Below, one piece after another: positions 1 to 8,507 of a DNA stretch of 64,000 nucleotides; position 1 is the first letter of the stretch, and every line of letters starts with the position of its first letter. The stretch spans positions 261,980 to 325,979 of the forward strand of contig NZ_BCZE01000001.1 of the NCBI RefSeq assembly GCF_001598555.1, written 5' to 3'. The position numbers and the translations under genes were made by a program. Origin of the DNA: Novosphingobium rosa NBRC 15208 (GTDB taxonomy: Bacteria; Pseudomonadota; Alphaproteobacteria; Sphingomonadales; Sphingomonadaceae). A model generated the notes under the pieces. That model saw only the letters and a list, made by a program, of their open reading frames with translations, was not told the origin of the DNA and made no database searches.

Positions 1-305
1 GCGAAGGTTTCGCGCACGCCCTCGTTCCGGACGACAGTCAGGGTGCGGGCGTCCGCATCGATCGTTTCGACCAGACCCGGCACGTGCCGCGCGCCCACGG
101 CTGAGAAAAGGCCTCCGACATCCGGGTTCATATTCTCGAGTTCCGCCTCATAGAGCCGTGGGCGAATGACGAGGTTGGGCGCAGGCGACACAATGACCAC
201 CTCAACCTCATCCTGCTTGCCCGCCAGAGCTATGGCGCGGCTGGCGGAGAGCGCGGCCCATACTCCAGCGAAGCCGGTCCCGGCGATGACGATCTTCTGA
301 GGCAT
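1..305 (-). CDS. NDH-2-like FAD/NAD(P) oxidoreductase, N-terminal part
   Basis: The gene is truncated by the window edge; only about the first 101 residues are visible. The N-terminus begins MPQKIVIAGTGFAGVWAA, a Rossmann dinucleotide-binding fold (GxGxxG) as found at the start of FAD-dependent pyridine nucleotide-disulphide oxidoreductases. The segment NLVIRPRLYEAEL resembles the region after the first strand in type II NADH dehydrogenases. The start at 305 is supported by AAAGGA seven bases upstream on the coding strand. It lies downstream of the Rrf2 regulator in the same direction, a common arrangement in which a redox-sensing repressor controls an NAD(P)H oxidoreductase. Membrane association and substrate cannot be judged from this fragment. 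Confidence 0.75.
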   Translation of the reverse strand, partial: MPQKIVIAGTGFAGVWAALSASRAIALAGKQDEVEVVIVSPAPNLVIRPRLYEAELENMNPDVGGLFSAVGARHVPGLVETIDADARTLTVVRNEGVRETF

Positions 306-434
306 GAAACGATCCTTTCTGGCTGTTTGCCGGGCGCGGTTCATCGTCCGCGGCATCCCTGATGCTGCGGCACGCGGCACTTTCCCGGCGCGGCCCGGCG
401 GCTGGCCCGAGAAAGACATCATTGTTGATCAAAT

Positions 435-457
435 CCATGCGCCAACAGCGCGCATGG
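435..457 (-). terminator. Hairpin after the Rrf2 gene
   Basis: CCATGCGC and GCGCATGG form a perfect 8-bp stem around a 7-base loop, 16 bases past the stop codon of the Rrf2 gene. There is no proper U tract, so this could be a weak terminator or a processing hairpin between the regulator and the downstream flavoprotein gene. Confidence 0.4.
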
Positions 458-472
458 CTCAGCGGCGCGGGA

Positions 473-1015
473 TCAGTCGGGCACGTCGCGTGCAGGCCTG
501 CCGCCGCGTGTGGCGCGTCCGCTCACGCGGTCGCTGATCCAGCCGTTCACATCATCGGCGAAAGCGGGCGGCGCCTTGCGCATGAAGCGTTCACCGACGC
601 TCGCCAAAGTCTGGGATGCCAATGTGTCCCGCATGGCCTTCTCGGCCTGCAGCATGACGGCATGGATGGCGCAGGTGCCCGCCGTCGCCCAACCCGGAGC
701 CTGCGCTCCGAACACCGCGCAGCGTCCCCGCACTTCCTGGCAGTCGAACAGAGGCTTCTCACCCTCGATGGCATCGACGACATCGAGGAAGCTGATCCGG
801 TCCGCTGGCCGTGCAAGCAGGTAGCCGCCCCTGACGCCCTCGCTTGCTTTCACGATGCCCGCCTTTTCGAGCCTGGGAAAGATTTTCGCGAGGAAGCTGG
901 GCGAAACGCCCTGCAGTTCGGCAAGATCCCTGCTGCTGACCGGGCGATTGTCGTTACCGACAAGCCACAGCAGGCAGTGGATGCCATATTCGACGCTGGT
1001 GGTTATGTGAGCCAT
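473..1015 (-). CDS. Rrf2-family Fe-S-type transcription regulator
   Basis: This 180-residue protein has the Rrf2 winged helix-turn-helix at residues 1-80, with the motifs SSRDLAELQGVSPSFLAKI and GVRGGYLLARP. Three cysteines follow (Cys92, Cys99, Cys115) in the position where IscR, NsrR and RsrR bind an iron-sulphur cluster. The spacing C-x6-C-x15-C is wider than in IscR (C-x5-C-x5-C), so cluster type and signal (NO, redox or iron-sulphur status) are open. The 30-residue tail is Arg/Gly rich. The promoter region carries an IscR type-1-like operator at 1023-1035, which suggests autoregulation. The likely target is the NDH-2-like gene immediately downstream. Confidence 0.88.
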   Translation of the reverse strand: MAHITTSVEYGIHCLLWLVGNDNRPVSSRDLAELQGVSPSFLAKIFPRLEKAGIVKASEGVRGGYLLARPADRISFLDVVDAIEGEKPLFDCQEVRGRCAVFGAQAPGWATAGTCAIHAVMLQAEKAMRDTLASQTLASVGERFMRKAPPAFADDVNGWISDRVSGRATRGGRPARDVPD

Positions 1016-1022
1016 GAACGCA

Positions 1023-1035
1023 GACTAATACAGTC
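1023..1035. promoter_or_regulatory. IscR type-1-like operator
   Basis: The 13-mer GACTAATACAGTC matches the core of the E. coli IscR type-1 consensus (GACTRWWWYAGTC) at every position. It lies 8-20 bases upstream of the Rrf2 start codon, where a bound repressor would block transcription. The outer consensus bases match only partly. Confidence 0.6.
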
Positions 1036-1286
1036 GGCGTTTGCGAGTCAATGATAAACGCGGATACAATGAGTCTTAGTTTATATGCTACACTTCTCCC
1101 GCCGTCCATCCATGGACAATCATCTGATTTTAGTGGATTTCCTTTCGATCTCGAGCAGTGGAATATTGAATGCAGCCCCCGGAAAGACCGCTGGTCCGGT
1201 GGTTGGCACAGCCCGACACCGCCATTGCCAATGCCGCAATCACAGGCTGACAGCGCGACGATCAGCCCCGATTCACACAAATTGCA

Positions 1287-1305
1287 AATGAGTTTGATTC
1301 TCATT
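1287..1305. promoter_or_regulatory. Fur-like box
   Basis: AATGAG-n7-CTCATT is a perfect inverted repeat, 44 bases before the start codon of the receptor gene. It fits the same xTGnGA-n5-TCnCAx pattern as the boxes before the two ECF sigma genes at 30020 and 48576. Iron-dependent repression is inferred. Confidence 0.6.
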
Positions 1306-1349
1306 ATTCGATTATGTATCTGCCCCTGCGGCAAACCGGGGGGAATCAC

Positions 1350-3635
1350 ATGTCATCGCTTTTCACATCCTGCGCGCTTCTGCTGGCCAGCGCGGCTCCC
1401 GCTCCTGCCAGCACCGAGGCTCCGGCGGGCAACAGCCAGCCCGCCTCGGATGACATCATCGTCACCGGCGAAAAGGCCGACCGCACCATCCAGCACACCA
1501 CCACCAGCGTGGCCGTCACCACGCCGCAGCAGATCAGGGATCAGGCGATCCTCTCGATTCAGGATGTCTACAACCGCACCGCCAATGTGGCGGAAACCTA
1601 TGGCTCCTCGGGCTTCACCATTCGCGGGGTGAACAACAAGGGCGTCTCGGGCGCGGGCGGGGCGGATACGGCCACGGTCTACGTCGATGGCGCGCCGCTG
1701 CCCAGCGAAGCCCTGTTCGGCGGCCCCACCGATCTGTGGGATGTGAGTCAGGTGGAGATTTTGCGCGGGCCGCAATCGACCATTCAGGGCCTCAACGCAC
1801 TGGCCGGATCGGTGGTGATCGAAACCAGAGACCCGACGCAAAAGTGGAGCGCCGATGGCCGCGCCTTGTGGAGCAGCCAGATGCAGCGCACCTTCTCCGC
1901 CGCCGTGGGCGGCCCCATCGTGCCGGGCGAACTGGCCTTCCGCCTCGCTGTCGAGCATCGCGCCGATCGCGGCATCATCCACAACATCGTGCGCGGCGGC
2001 TATGACGACCGGCTCAATTCGCTCAATCTGCGCGGCAAGCTGCTCTGGACGCCCGGCGCCCTGCCCGATCTGACGGTCAAGCTGGGCTACAACCGGGTGC
2101 GCCGCGCGGGCGGCTACATGTTCCAATACACCGACACCAGCGTTCCCAACTATTACGACAACCGCATCTCGCAGAGCAACCGCCCCAACCGTGGCAACAT
2201 CGCCACCGACATCGCCACGGCGGATATCGCCTATCGCCTCGGAGATCATGTCAAGCTGAGCAGCATCACCTCGTGGAACCGCATCCATAGCAACATCGCC
2301 GCCGATGCCGATTACACGCCGGTGGACAGCGCCTCGATCCTCAACATCTACACCACAAGGACGCTGACCGAGGAGCTGCGCCTCAACTACAAGGATGACA
2401 GGCTGAGCGGCCTGCTGGGCGGCTGGTATTATCACCGCAACCAGACCTATTTCGCCAACAGCCAGGTCAATGTCGCCACCCCCACCGGCACGATTTCCAG
2501 CCTGCTGCAAAGCGGCGGCTTTCCCGCTGCCGCCGCCAATCAGATCACCGCGCTTTATGCCGCGCAACTGCCGGTGATCCCGGTGGCCTACCTCGCCAAT
2601 CAGCCCACGCAGGTCGAGACCGCCGCCTTCTTCGGCGACGGACGCTACAAGCTTACCGATCGCTTCTCGCTGATCGCCGGTTTCCGCTACGATCATGAGC
2701 GCAACCGCAGCGCATCGGACACCACCGCCACCTTCACCGGCGCCTACCCCAACCCTGCCACGTTCGGCGCGCCGGGCAGCGCGCTTTACGCCGCCGTCTC
2801 GGCGATCAATGCTGGGGTGGCGGGGATCGTCGCCTCGGCGGGGGCCAGCGCGCCCGCGGCCACGCGCAACTTCAACGCCTTCCTGCCCAAGGGCGGGATC
2901 AGCATGGACTGGACGCCGCATCTCACCACCGCCGTAACGGTGCAAAAGGGCTATCGCTCGGGCGGATCGAGCCAAAATCCGGCGCGCTCCACACTGGTCG
3001 CCTATGACCCGGAGCACACGCTGAATTTCGAGGGCGCGCTCCGCGGCAACTGGCTGGATGGACGGCTGACGCTCAACGCCAACCTGTTCTACACAAAATG
3101 GACCAACCAGCAGGTGACGGTCTATCGCGGCCTCAACACCTATGACTACAACACGGTGAATGCGGGCAAATCGCATCTCTGGGGCTTCGAGGTGGAGGCG
3201 GGCCATCGCTTCAACAAGGCGCTGGATGCCTTTGCTTCGGTCGGCCATGTGAAGACGCGCTTCGACCAGTTCCAGCTGCCCACCGGCACCACCTCGACCA
3301 GCGACCTGTCAGGCTCGCAATTCGCCTATGCCCCAACCTGGACTTTGGCGGGCGGGCTTAACGCCAGGCTGAAGGGCGGCTGGAACGGCAATATCAACGT
3401 CAACTGGCGCAGCAGCGTCTTCACCAGCGTGGGCGCGGGGCAGGAGCAATATCGCGTCGGCGCGCGGGCGGTGGCCAATGGGCGCGTGGGCTATGACGCG
3501 GGCCATTGGGGCGCTTATCTGTTCGCGCGCAACATCTTCAACGCCAGATACAAGCAGTACAATTACGCGGCCCTCCATCAGGCCGTGCTGGGTGACCCGC
3601 AGACGATCGGCGGCGAAGTGGATCTGCACTGGTGA
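1350..3635 (+). CDS. TonB-dependent outer-membrane receptor, iron type
   Basis: This 761-residue outer-membrane receptor has a signal peptide (MSSLFTSCALLLASAAPAPA), a TonB box (DDIIVTG), a plug domain around residues 40-150 (GFTIRGV, VEILRGPQST) and a beta-barrel ending in an aromatic residue (EVDLHW). The start at 1350 is preferred over an in-frame ATG at 1314. It has a GGGGGAA ribosome site directly upstream and begins the signal peptide, whereas 1314 would add 12 residues before it. A Fur-like box precedes the gene. The next two genes overlap it and encode membrane proteins of the type found with siderophore receptors, so an iron chelate is the likely ligand. The exact ligand cannot be read from sequence. 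Confidence 0.9.
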   Translation: MSSLFTSCALLLASAAPAPASTEAPAGNSQPASDDIIVTGEKADRTIQHTTTSVAVTTPQQIRDQAILSIQDVYNRTANVAETYGSSGFTIRGVNNKGVSGAGGADTATVYVDGAPLPSEALFGGPTDLWDVSQVEILRGPQSTIQGLNALAGSVVIETRDPTQKWSADGRALWSSQMQRTFSAAVGGPIVPGELAFRLAVEHRADRGIIHNIVRGGYDDRLNSLNLRGKLLWTPGALPDLTVKLGYNRVRRAGGYMFQYTDTSVPNYYDNRISQSNRPNRGNIATDIATADIAYRLGDHVKLSSITSWNRIHSNIAADADYTPVDSASILNIYTTRTLTEELRLNYKDDRLSGLLGGWYYHRNQTYFANSQVNVATPTGTISSLLQSGGFPAAAANQITALYAAQLPVIPVAYLANQPTQVETAAFFGDGRYKLTDRFSLIAGFRYDHERNRSASDTTATFTGAYPNPATFGAPGSALYAAVSAINAGVAGIVASAGASAPAATRNFNAFLPKGGISMDWTPHLTTAVTVQKGYRSGGSSQNPARSTLVAYDPEHTLNFEGALRGNWLDGRLTLNANLFYTKWTNQQVTVYRGLNTYDYNTVNAGKSHLWGFEVEAGHRFNKALDAFASVGHVKTRFDQFQLPTGTTSTSDLSGSQFAYAPTWTLAGGLNARLKGGWNGNINVNWRSSVFTSVGAGQEQYRVGARAVANGRVGYDAGHWGAYLFARNIFNARYKQYNYAALHQAVLGDPQTIGGEVDLHW

Positions 3636-4207
3636 TCGCTCCGGACTGGATCGCGGCGCCCTTGCTGTTGGCGGCTGGCAGCGCTGGCGGCTGGCTGCTG
3701 CGCACCAGCTGGCGCGATCGCCAGAACGACCGGCCTGCGCTGGTGATCGCCGGTTGGGCGCTGCTGGTGGCCGACGCTGCGGGCGCGGCTTTGGCGCTGG
3801 GCGTGATGCCCGGCATCGCCGCCGCGCTGGCGCTCGCGCCTCTGGGCCTGCTGGCCGTGGTGATGCAAGGCGCGATACGGCGCGAAGCCCGCCAACCGCG
3901 CGACCGCGCCAATCTTGCTCCCGAACCGCTGGAGGGCACCTCGCGCCCATGGCGCGGCTGGGTGAAGGGCCTGCTGGCCGGGCCTTTGGGGATGACGGCA
4001 GCGATGGGCATCGCCTTTTGCTACGCCGTCTGGATGCCCGGCGCGGTGCAGACACGGCTGCTGATCGCCGCGCTGCTGGTGCCCGCCCTGTGGGGTCTGG
4101 CCATGACATGGACTCTGGCCGATCAGCGTCTGCTGCGCTCCACCGCCGTGCTGGCGGGCACGTCACTGCTGGGCTTCGGGCTGGCCTTTCTGAAGGGAAT
4201 GTCGTGA
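3632..4207 (+). CDS. Small multi-span membrane protein of the iron-uptake operon
   Basis: This 191-residue, strongly hydrophobic protein has about five or six predicted membrane spans (around residues 6-22, 38-54, 58-78, 118-136, 140-158 and 168-186). It starts with GTG inside the stop codon region of the receptor gene (4-base overlap), indicating translational coupling. I recognise no catalytic motif. Its position between a Fur-boxed TonB receptor and a PepSY protein suggests a role in inner-membrane handling or reduction of iron chelates. That role is inferred from context only. Confidence 0.75.
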   Translation: MIAPDWIAAPLLLAAGSAGGWLLRTSWRDRQNDRPALVIAGWALLVADAAGAALALGVMPGIAAALALAPLGLLAVVMQGAIRREARQPRDRANLAPEPLEGTSRPWRGWVKGLLAGPLGMTAAMGIAFCYAVWMPGAVQTRLLIAALLVPALWGLAMTWTLADQRLLRSTAVLAGTSLLGFGLAFLKGMS

Positions 4208-5739
4208 TGGGACGCAGCAATCAGACGCCGAAAGGTGGGCTCTATCGGCCCGAGATCGTGCGGGCGGTGCTCAGCGGGCATTCGGTGCTGGGGATCGCTT
4301 TTGCGGCGGTGATCTATCTGGTCTGCCTGACCGGGGCCCTGTCGGTGTTCCAGCAGGATTTCACCCTGTGGGAGCAGCCCGGCCTGCCGCGTGTCGAGCG
4401 CATCTCCGACGCCGCCGTGGTCCATGCCGTGGCTCAGCTGGCCCCGCGCGTGGGCGAGGAGACGCTCTATGTCTCCTTCCCGGATGCCGATATGCCCCGC
4501 CTGCGCCTGACGATGGACAATGGCCACGAGGAACACAACTGGATCGCCGATGCGCAAGGCCGCATCGTGGGTGAGGTGGACACGCCCTGGACCGAATTCC
4601 TGACCACCCTGCATATCCAGCTTCATTTGCCACGCGGCTGGGGCGGCTTCATCGTGGGGCTGACGGGGGTGGCGCTGCTCTCCTCGCTGATCTCGGGCAT
4701 TCTCTCGCATCCGCGCGTTCTGCGTGACGCTTTCCATCTGCGGCTGGGCGGATCACGCCGCCTGCAGGAGGCCGACTGGCACAACCGTCTCGGCGTCTGG
4801 CCACTGCCCTTCCATGTGCTGGTCTCGCTGACCGGCGCCTTGCTGGGGCTGAGCACGATCATCGTGGGCGCGCTGGCGATGCTGCTCTATCGTGGCGATA
4901 CGCAACGGGTCTATGCGCTGCTGCTGCCGCCCAAACCTCCCGTGGACGCCCGCGCCGCGCCTCTGCCCGATCTCGGCGCGATGCTGGCGACGGCGCGTGC
5001 CAAGGCTCCGCTGGGTGATCCGCATATGATGATCATCACTCACGCCGGGCGGCGCGACGCCAGCGTCTCGCTGACGCAAGAGCGCCCCGGCCTGCTTGCC
5101 ACGCAGGACAGCTTCGCCTTCACCGCCAATGGCCGCATCCTTCAGGAAAAACACCCCGGCGGACTGACCTTGGGCGAACAGATCCTCGGTGCGCTGGGCA
5201 CGCTGCATTTCGGCTGGTTCGGCGGGGTGGCGGTGCGCATCGCCTATGGGCTGCTGGGCATCGCGCTCAGCGCGGTGACCGCGAGCGGCATCCATGTCTG
5301 GCTGGCCCGCCGCCGCGACAAGGGCCGCCCCGCGCCGCAGTGGGAGCGCATTTGGGCCAGCATCCTGTGGGGTCAGCCCGCCATTCTGGCGCTGACCGCC
5401 GCGTTGGGCGTGGCGGCCCCAGCCATGATCGAACGCATGGCGACAGGCCTGTGGCTGGGGCTGACCATGGCTTCGGTGATCGCCGCCGCCGTGGTCACGC
5501 GGGTGACGGACGCCCGGATTCGGGCCTTGCTGCGCCGGATGACCGGAGCGCTTCTCGTCGTGACGGCCCTGCTCCATGTGGCGCGTCATGGCGCTCACGG
5601 TGACGGCATCGCCATGGACGCCATACTCGCCACGCTTGGTCTTTGCCTGACGTGGTCCTGGCGAGGGAAGCGCATGAACGACACCGCGCGGGAGGCCTCT
5701 GCGTCCGTCGAACCTTTCGCCAGCTCCGCGAAAGGCTGA
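4207..5739 (+). CDS. PepSY-associated transmembrane protein (putative ferric-chelate reductase)
   Basis: The start at 4207 overlaps the preceding stop by one base (TGATG), giving 510 residues. The first span (about residues 22-43) is followed by a periplasmic PepSY-like segment, and further spans lie near 150-170, 200-230, 340-365 and in the C-terminal third. Conserved His residues sit at membrane edges (HIQLHLPRGWGG, ADWHNRLGVWPLPFH, LGTLHFGWFGG), as in the PepSY_TM family, several of whose members bind haem and reduce ferric siderophores. Third gene of the Fur-boxed operon; a role in releasing iron from the imported chelate is inferred. Confidence 0.85.
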   Translation: MGRSNQTPKGGLYRPEIVRAVLSGHSVLGIAFAAVIYLVCLTGALSVFQQDFTLWEQPGLPRVERISDAAVVHAVAQLAPRVGEETLYVSFPDADMPRLRLTMDNGHEEHNWIADAQGRIVGEVDTPWTEFLTTLHIQLHLPRGWGGFIVGLTGVALLSSLISGILSHPRVLRDAFHLRLGGSRRLQEADWHNRLGVWPLPFHVLVSLTGALLGLSTIIVGALAMLLYRGDTQRVYALLLPPKPPVDARAAPLPDLGAMLATARAKAPLGDPHMMIITHAGRRDASVSLTQERPGLLATQDSFAFTANGRILQEKHPGGLTLGEQILGALGTLHFGWFGGVAVRIAYGLLGIALSAVTASGIHVWLARRRDKGRPAPQWERIWASILWGQPAILALTAALGVAAPAMIERMATGLWLGLTMASVIAAAVVTRVTDARIRALLRRMTGALLVVTALLHVARHGAHGDGIAMDAILATLGLCLTWSWRGKRMNDTAREASASVEPFASSAKG

Positions 5740-5797
5740 ACTGCCCATCACCACCATGCGCGGCGGGGCCTGGTGGCGCTTTAAAAGGTAGGGCGTT

Positions 5798-6355
5798 TCA
5801 GAAGGTGAAGCCCATCTGGGCCTGAGCGGGCGGCTCCGGCAGAGCGCCCTCCAGCTTGAGCATATGCGCCTTGGAGTCCGATCCGCCCGGCGCCGAAAAG
5901 CCGCCGATCCTGCCGCCCGCCGCCAGCACGCGATGGCAGGGAATGATCAGAGGCACGGGATTGCGGGCCATCGCCTCACCCACCAGACGGGCGGCCTGCG
6001 GTTCTTCACCCAGATCGCGGGCGACAGCGCCATAGGTGGTGGTCTGCCCCCAGCCCAGTTTCCGCACGAGATCGTAGATGCGCAGGAACAGCGGCTCCTG
6101 CTCCCCCAGATCGACGGGCACCCGGGAGAAATCCTGCACCTCTCCGGCGAAATAGCGTTGCGAGGCTTCGATAACGGCGCCGACCTTTTCGGGCGGCCGG
6201 GTGGCGGTGGAGGCCGGATGCCGCTTGAACAAGGCCCGTTCGGCCTGATCCTGGCTGGATGCGGGCAGACGAAAGGCCACAACACCGCGCGACGTCCAGC
6301 CAATCGCCGCAAAGCCGTGAGCGGTGGCGAAGATATGATGGCGGATCGCTTGCAT
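5798..6355 (-). CDS. ogt: Methylated-DNA-protein-cysteine methyltransferase
   Basis: This 185-residue protein transfers alkyl groups from O6-alkylguanine to its own cysteine (suicide DNA repair, cytoplasmic). The active-site motif is IIPCHRVL with Cys140. The helix-turn-helix segment (TTTYGAVARDLGEEPQAARLVGEAMARNP, residues about 105-133, with the recognition helix and Arg finger) and the C-terminal GGFSAPGG loop are present. There is no N-terminal Ada zinc or AraC domain, so it is the stand-alone Ogt type. It is convergent with the PepSY gene and functionally unrelated to its neighbours. Confidence 0.93.
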   Translation of the reverse strand: MQAIRHHIFATAHGFAAIGWTSRGVVAFRLPASSQDQAERALFKRHPASTATRPPEKVGAVIEASQRYFAGEVQDFSRVPVDLGEQEPLFLRIYDLVRKLGWGQTTTYGAVARDLGEEPQAARLVGEAMARNPVPLIIPCHRVLAAGGRIGGFSAPGGSDSKAHMLKLEGALPEPPAQAQMGFTF

Positions 6356-6407
6356 GGTGGCCTTATACGGGTGCTGCCTTCATGCCCCATATCAGCCGCG
6401 ACGGCGC

Positions 6408-7022
6408 TTATTTCAACCCTGCCTCCAGCGCCAGACGCAGCAGATCGGCGGTGCGGGCCACGCCCAGTTTGGTCTTGATCAGGCTGCAATTGTTGGCGAT
6501 CGTTTTGTACCCCAGCCCCAGCAGATCGGCGATTTCACTCAGACTCTTGCCCGAAGCCAGCTGGCGCAGGATTTCCAGATCACGCGGGGCCAGCTGCGCC
6601 AGCGAACTGGCGGGGGTGGCGGTCTGCAAGGCCAGCGCCTGCGCCAGTTCATGCTCGATATAGCGCCCGCCAGCGCCCACCTTGCGGATGGCTGTCAGCA
6701 TCTCGTCGGGCGAGGCGTTCTTGCTGACATAGCCCTGCGCCCCGGCATTGAGCGCGCGGGTGACATAGAGCGGCTCGGCATGCATGCTCAGCACCAGAAT
6801 GGGCGTGGCGCTGATCTGCCGCAGCCGGGCGACCAGCTCCACCCCGCCCAGTTGCGGTAGGTTGAGATCGACGATGATCAGATCGAGGTTTTGCGCCCGC
6901 GCGATGGCCAGGCCTTCGCGCCCGGTTTCCGCCTCGAAAATCTCGTCCTGAGAGATGATCGCCAGCATGCGCCGCAAGCCTGCGCGCACCACGGCATGAT
7001 CGTCGACCAGCAGAATTCTCAT
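6408..7022 (-). CDS. NarL/LuxR-type response regulator
   Basis: This 204-residue regulator has a receiver domain (residues 1-120) with acidic pocket Asp7/Asp8, phospho-acceptor Asp52 (IIVDLNLP), Ser78 in LVLSMHAEP and the conserved Lys in GYVSKNAS. A LuxR-type helix-turn-helix follows at about residues 140-200 (LAPRDLEILRQLASGKSLSEIADLLGL). It overlaps its cognate kinase gene by 4 bases. The probable target is the divergent TonB receptor gene at 8508, whose promoter region holds a 14-bp palindrome and repeated GATCGGGAA boxes. Confidence 0.92.
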   Translation of the reverse strand: MRILLVDDHAVVRAGLRRMLAIISQDEIFEAETGREGLAIARAQNLDLIIVDLNLPQLGGVELVARLRQISATPILVLSMHAEPLYVTRALNAGAQGYVSKNASPDEMLTAIRKVGAGGRYIEHELAQALALQTATPASSLAQLAPRDLEILRQLASGKSLSEIADLLGLGYKTIANNCSLIKTKLGVARTADLLRLALEAGLK

Positions 7023-8347
7023 GACTGTCCTTCCTCATGCGGCCATGCCAGCCGGGCCTGCACGCTCCACCCCTGCCCCGCAGCGCCCGGGCCATAGGTC
7101 AGGCTGCCGCCCCCGGCCTCGACCCTTTCACGCATGCCGATCAGGCCCAGCCCGCTGCCGCCGGCCACGCTCTGGCTGGAGCCATCATCCTCCACCGTCA
7201 CCAACAGCTCATCCTTGCCGCGCGCCAGAGCGATGCGGATCAGGCCCGGCTTGCCGTGGCGCACGGCATTGTTCACGCCCTCCTGCACGATGCGATAGGC
7301 CACTTCGGCGGTGGGGCCAGAGATCGCTTCATCGGGCAAGGCAAGGTCGAACAGCAGATCGGGCTGGCGGGTGGCCCAGAAACGCACCAGATCCTCGATG
7401 GCGGCATTCAGGCCAAATTCCGTCACCTGCGTGGGGCGCAGCCGCACCAGCAGATCGCGCACCTGCTTCTGCATGTAGCGCACCGCGCTCTGGATTTCCT
7501 GGACCCGCTCGGGGATGGCATCGTGACGTCCGGAGGCTGCGAATTGCGCGATCACCTCGGCGTCGAGACTGACCGCGAAGAGATGCGGCCCGATCTCGTC
7601 ATGCAGATCGCGGGCGATATCGGCGCGCTCTTCCTCCTGAAGGTTGGCCAGTTGCTCGGCCAGCTGGCGGTTGCGGGCGCTGGTGGCTTCCAACGCGCCC
7701 GCCATCAGGTTGAAGCCGCGTTGCAGGTGCAGCACCTCTGGCGCGCCCGTTTCGGCCACACGCCCGGCATAATCCCCGCCGCCCAGCCCGGCAAAGCGTT
7801 GCGCCAGCACAGTCAGCGGGCGGAAGGCTGCGGTGATCACCATATAGACCATCAGCAGCCCGGCCATCGCCGTCACCACCAGCACGCCCATCAGCGCGAG
7901 GAACTCATTCCATGTTGCGCCCACGTCCAGATCCGGGGTTGGCGTCAACACCAGTTGCCCCGCGCCGAAACGGGTTTGCGGCAAGGGGAGCGCCATGCTC
8001 GAGGGCGGGATCTTGAGCAAAGCGCGGAACCAGCCCGGTGGCGGCGCATCGCCCTGCTGCGTGTGGGAAACAGCCACAGTCTGCCCCTCCGCCCCCAGCA
8101 GCGCGGCATGGACATGGCGATTGCCGTCAAAGGTCTCCACCAGTTCACGCAAATCGCGGGCAGGATGGTCCGATTGCGGCAGATCCTCGAAGGCCCCGGC
8201 CACCGTCTGGCGCGCGCCCCCCATCCCGGCAGTGAGTTCGGCGGAAAGGGCGCGCCGCACCTCATAGCCCGCCACCAGCGTGCCCAGAGTCATGGCCAGC
8301 AGCAGGACCAGCCCGATAACCAGAATGATGCGAACCCTGAGCGGCAT
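7019..8347 (-). CDS. NarX/UhpB-type sensor histidine kinase
   Basis: This 442-residue inner-membrane sensor has span 1 at residues 7-29, a periplasmic sensor loop of about 125 residues, and span 2 at about 152-173. These are followed by a HAMP linker (about 174-230), a HisKA_3 dimerisation helix with His249 in ARDLHDEIGPHL, and a HATPase_c domain (EGVNNAVRHG N-box, GSGLGLIGMRERV G-box). The start at 8347 places span 1 at the N-terminus; earlier in-frame starts only add a low-complexity leader. It is coupled to the response regulator by a 4-base overlap. The periplasmic loop has no family I recognise, so the signal is unknown. Confidence 0.9.
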   Translation of the reverse strand: MPLRVRIILVIGLVLLLAMTLGTLVAGYEVRRALSAELTAGMGGARQTVAGAFEDLPQSDHPARDLRELVETFDGNRHVHAALLGAEGQTVAVSHTQQGDAPPPGWFRALLKIPPSSMALPLPQTRFGAGQLVLTPTPDLDVGATWNEFLALMGVLVVTAMAGLLMVYMVITAAFRPLTVLAQRFAGLGGGDYAGRVAETGAPEVLHLQRGFNLMAGALEATSARNRQLAEQLANLQEEERADIARDLHDEIGPHLFAVSLDAEVIAQFAASGRHDAIPERVQEIQSAVRYMQKQVRDLLVRLRPTQVTEFGLNAAIEDLVRFWATRQPDLLFDLALPDEAISGPTAEVAYRIVQEGVNNAVRHGKPGLIRIALARGKDELLVTVEDDGSSQSVAGGSGLGLIGMRERVEAGGGSLTYGPGAAGQGWSVQARLAWPHEEGQS

Positions 8348-8406
8348 GGCCCAAGGCTTAACACAGGCCGCGCCCCGACGGGACGCTTTTCCTGAACGCT
8401 TATGCA

Positions 8407-8437
8407 GATCGGGAATTCTTCCCGGGAAGATCGGGAA
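8407..8437. promoter_or_regulatory. Palindrome with flanking direct repeats in the two-component/receptor divergent region
   Basis: TCTTCCCGGGAAGA at 8417-8430 is a perfect 14-bp palindrome. GATCGGGAA occurs twice, at 8407-8415 and 8429-8437, exactly 22 bp (two helical turns) apart. The site lies between the kinase gene and the receptor gene, 71 bases before the receptor start, and is a good candidate for the response regulator's binding site. Confidence 0.5.
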
Positions 8438-8507
8438 GCCTTGCCATCGCCCGCCCTTGGCGCGCGCGATAGTTGGCAGGCATAGTTTCCAGACAGGGTT
8501 CCCCCCA

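Larger units (their letters stand above)
1016..1349. other. Intergenic region between the Rrf2 gene and the iron-uptake operon
   Basis: This is a divergent regulatory region of 334 bp. Next to the Rrf2 gene is an IscR-like operator (1023-1035); next to the receptor gene is a Fur-like palindrome (1287-1305). Between them, 1036-1286 holds no convincing gene, hairpin or repeat. Confidence 0.7.

Noticed and set aside
1314..1349. An in-frame ATG 36 bases upstream of the chosen start of the first TonB receptor.
   Set aside because: It has no ribosome site, would place 12 extra residues before the signal peptide and lies very near the Fur-like box.
1353..3248. A 631-codon minus-strand frame opposite the first TonB receptor.
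   Set aside because: It has low-complexity composition and no motif, and the plus strand has complete receptor features.
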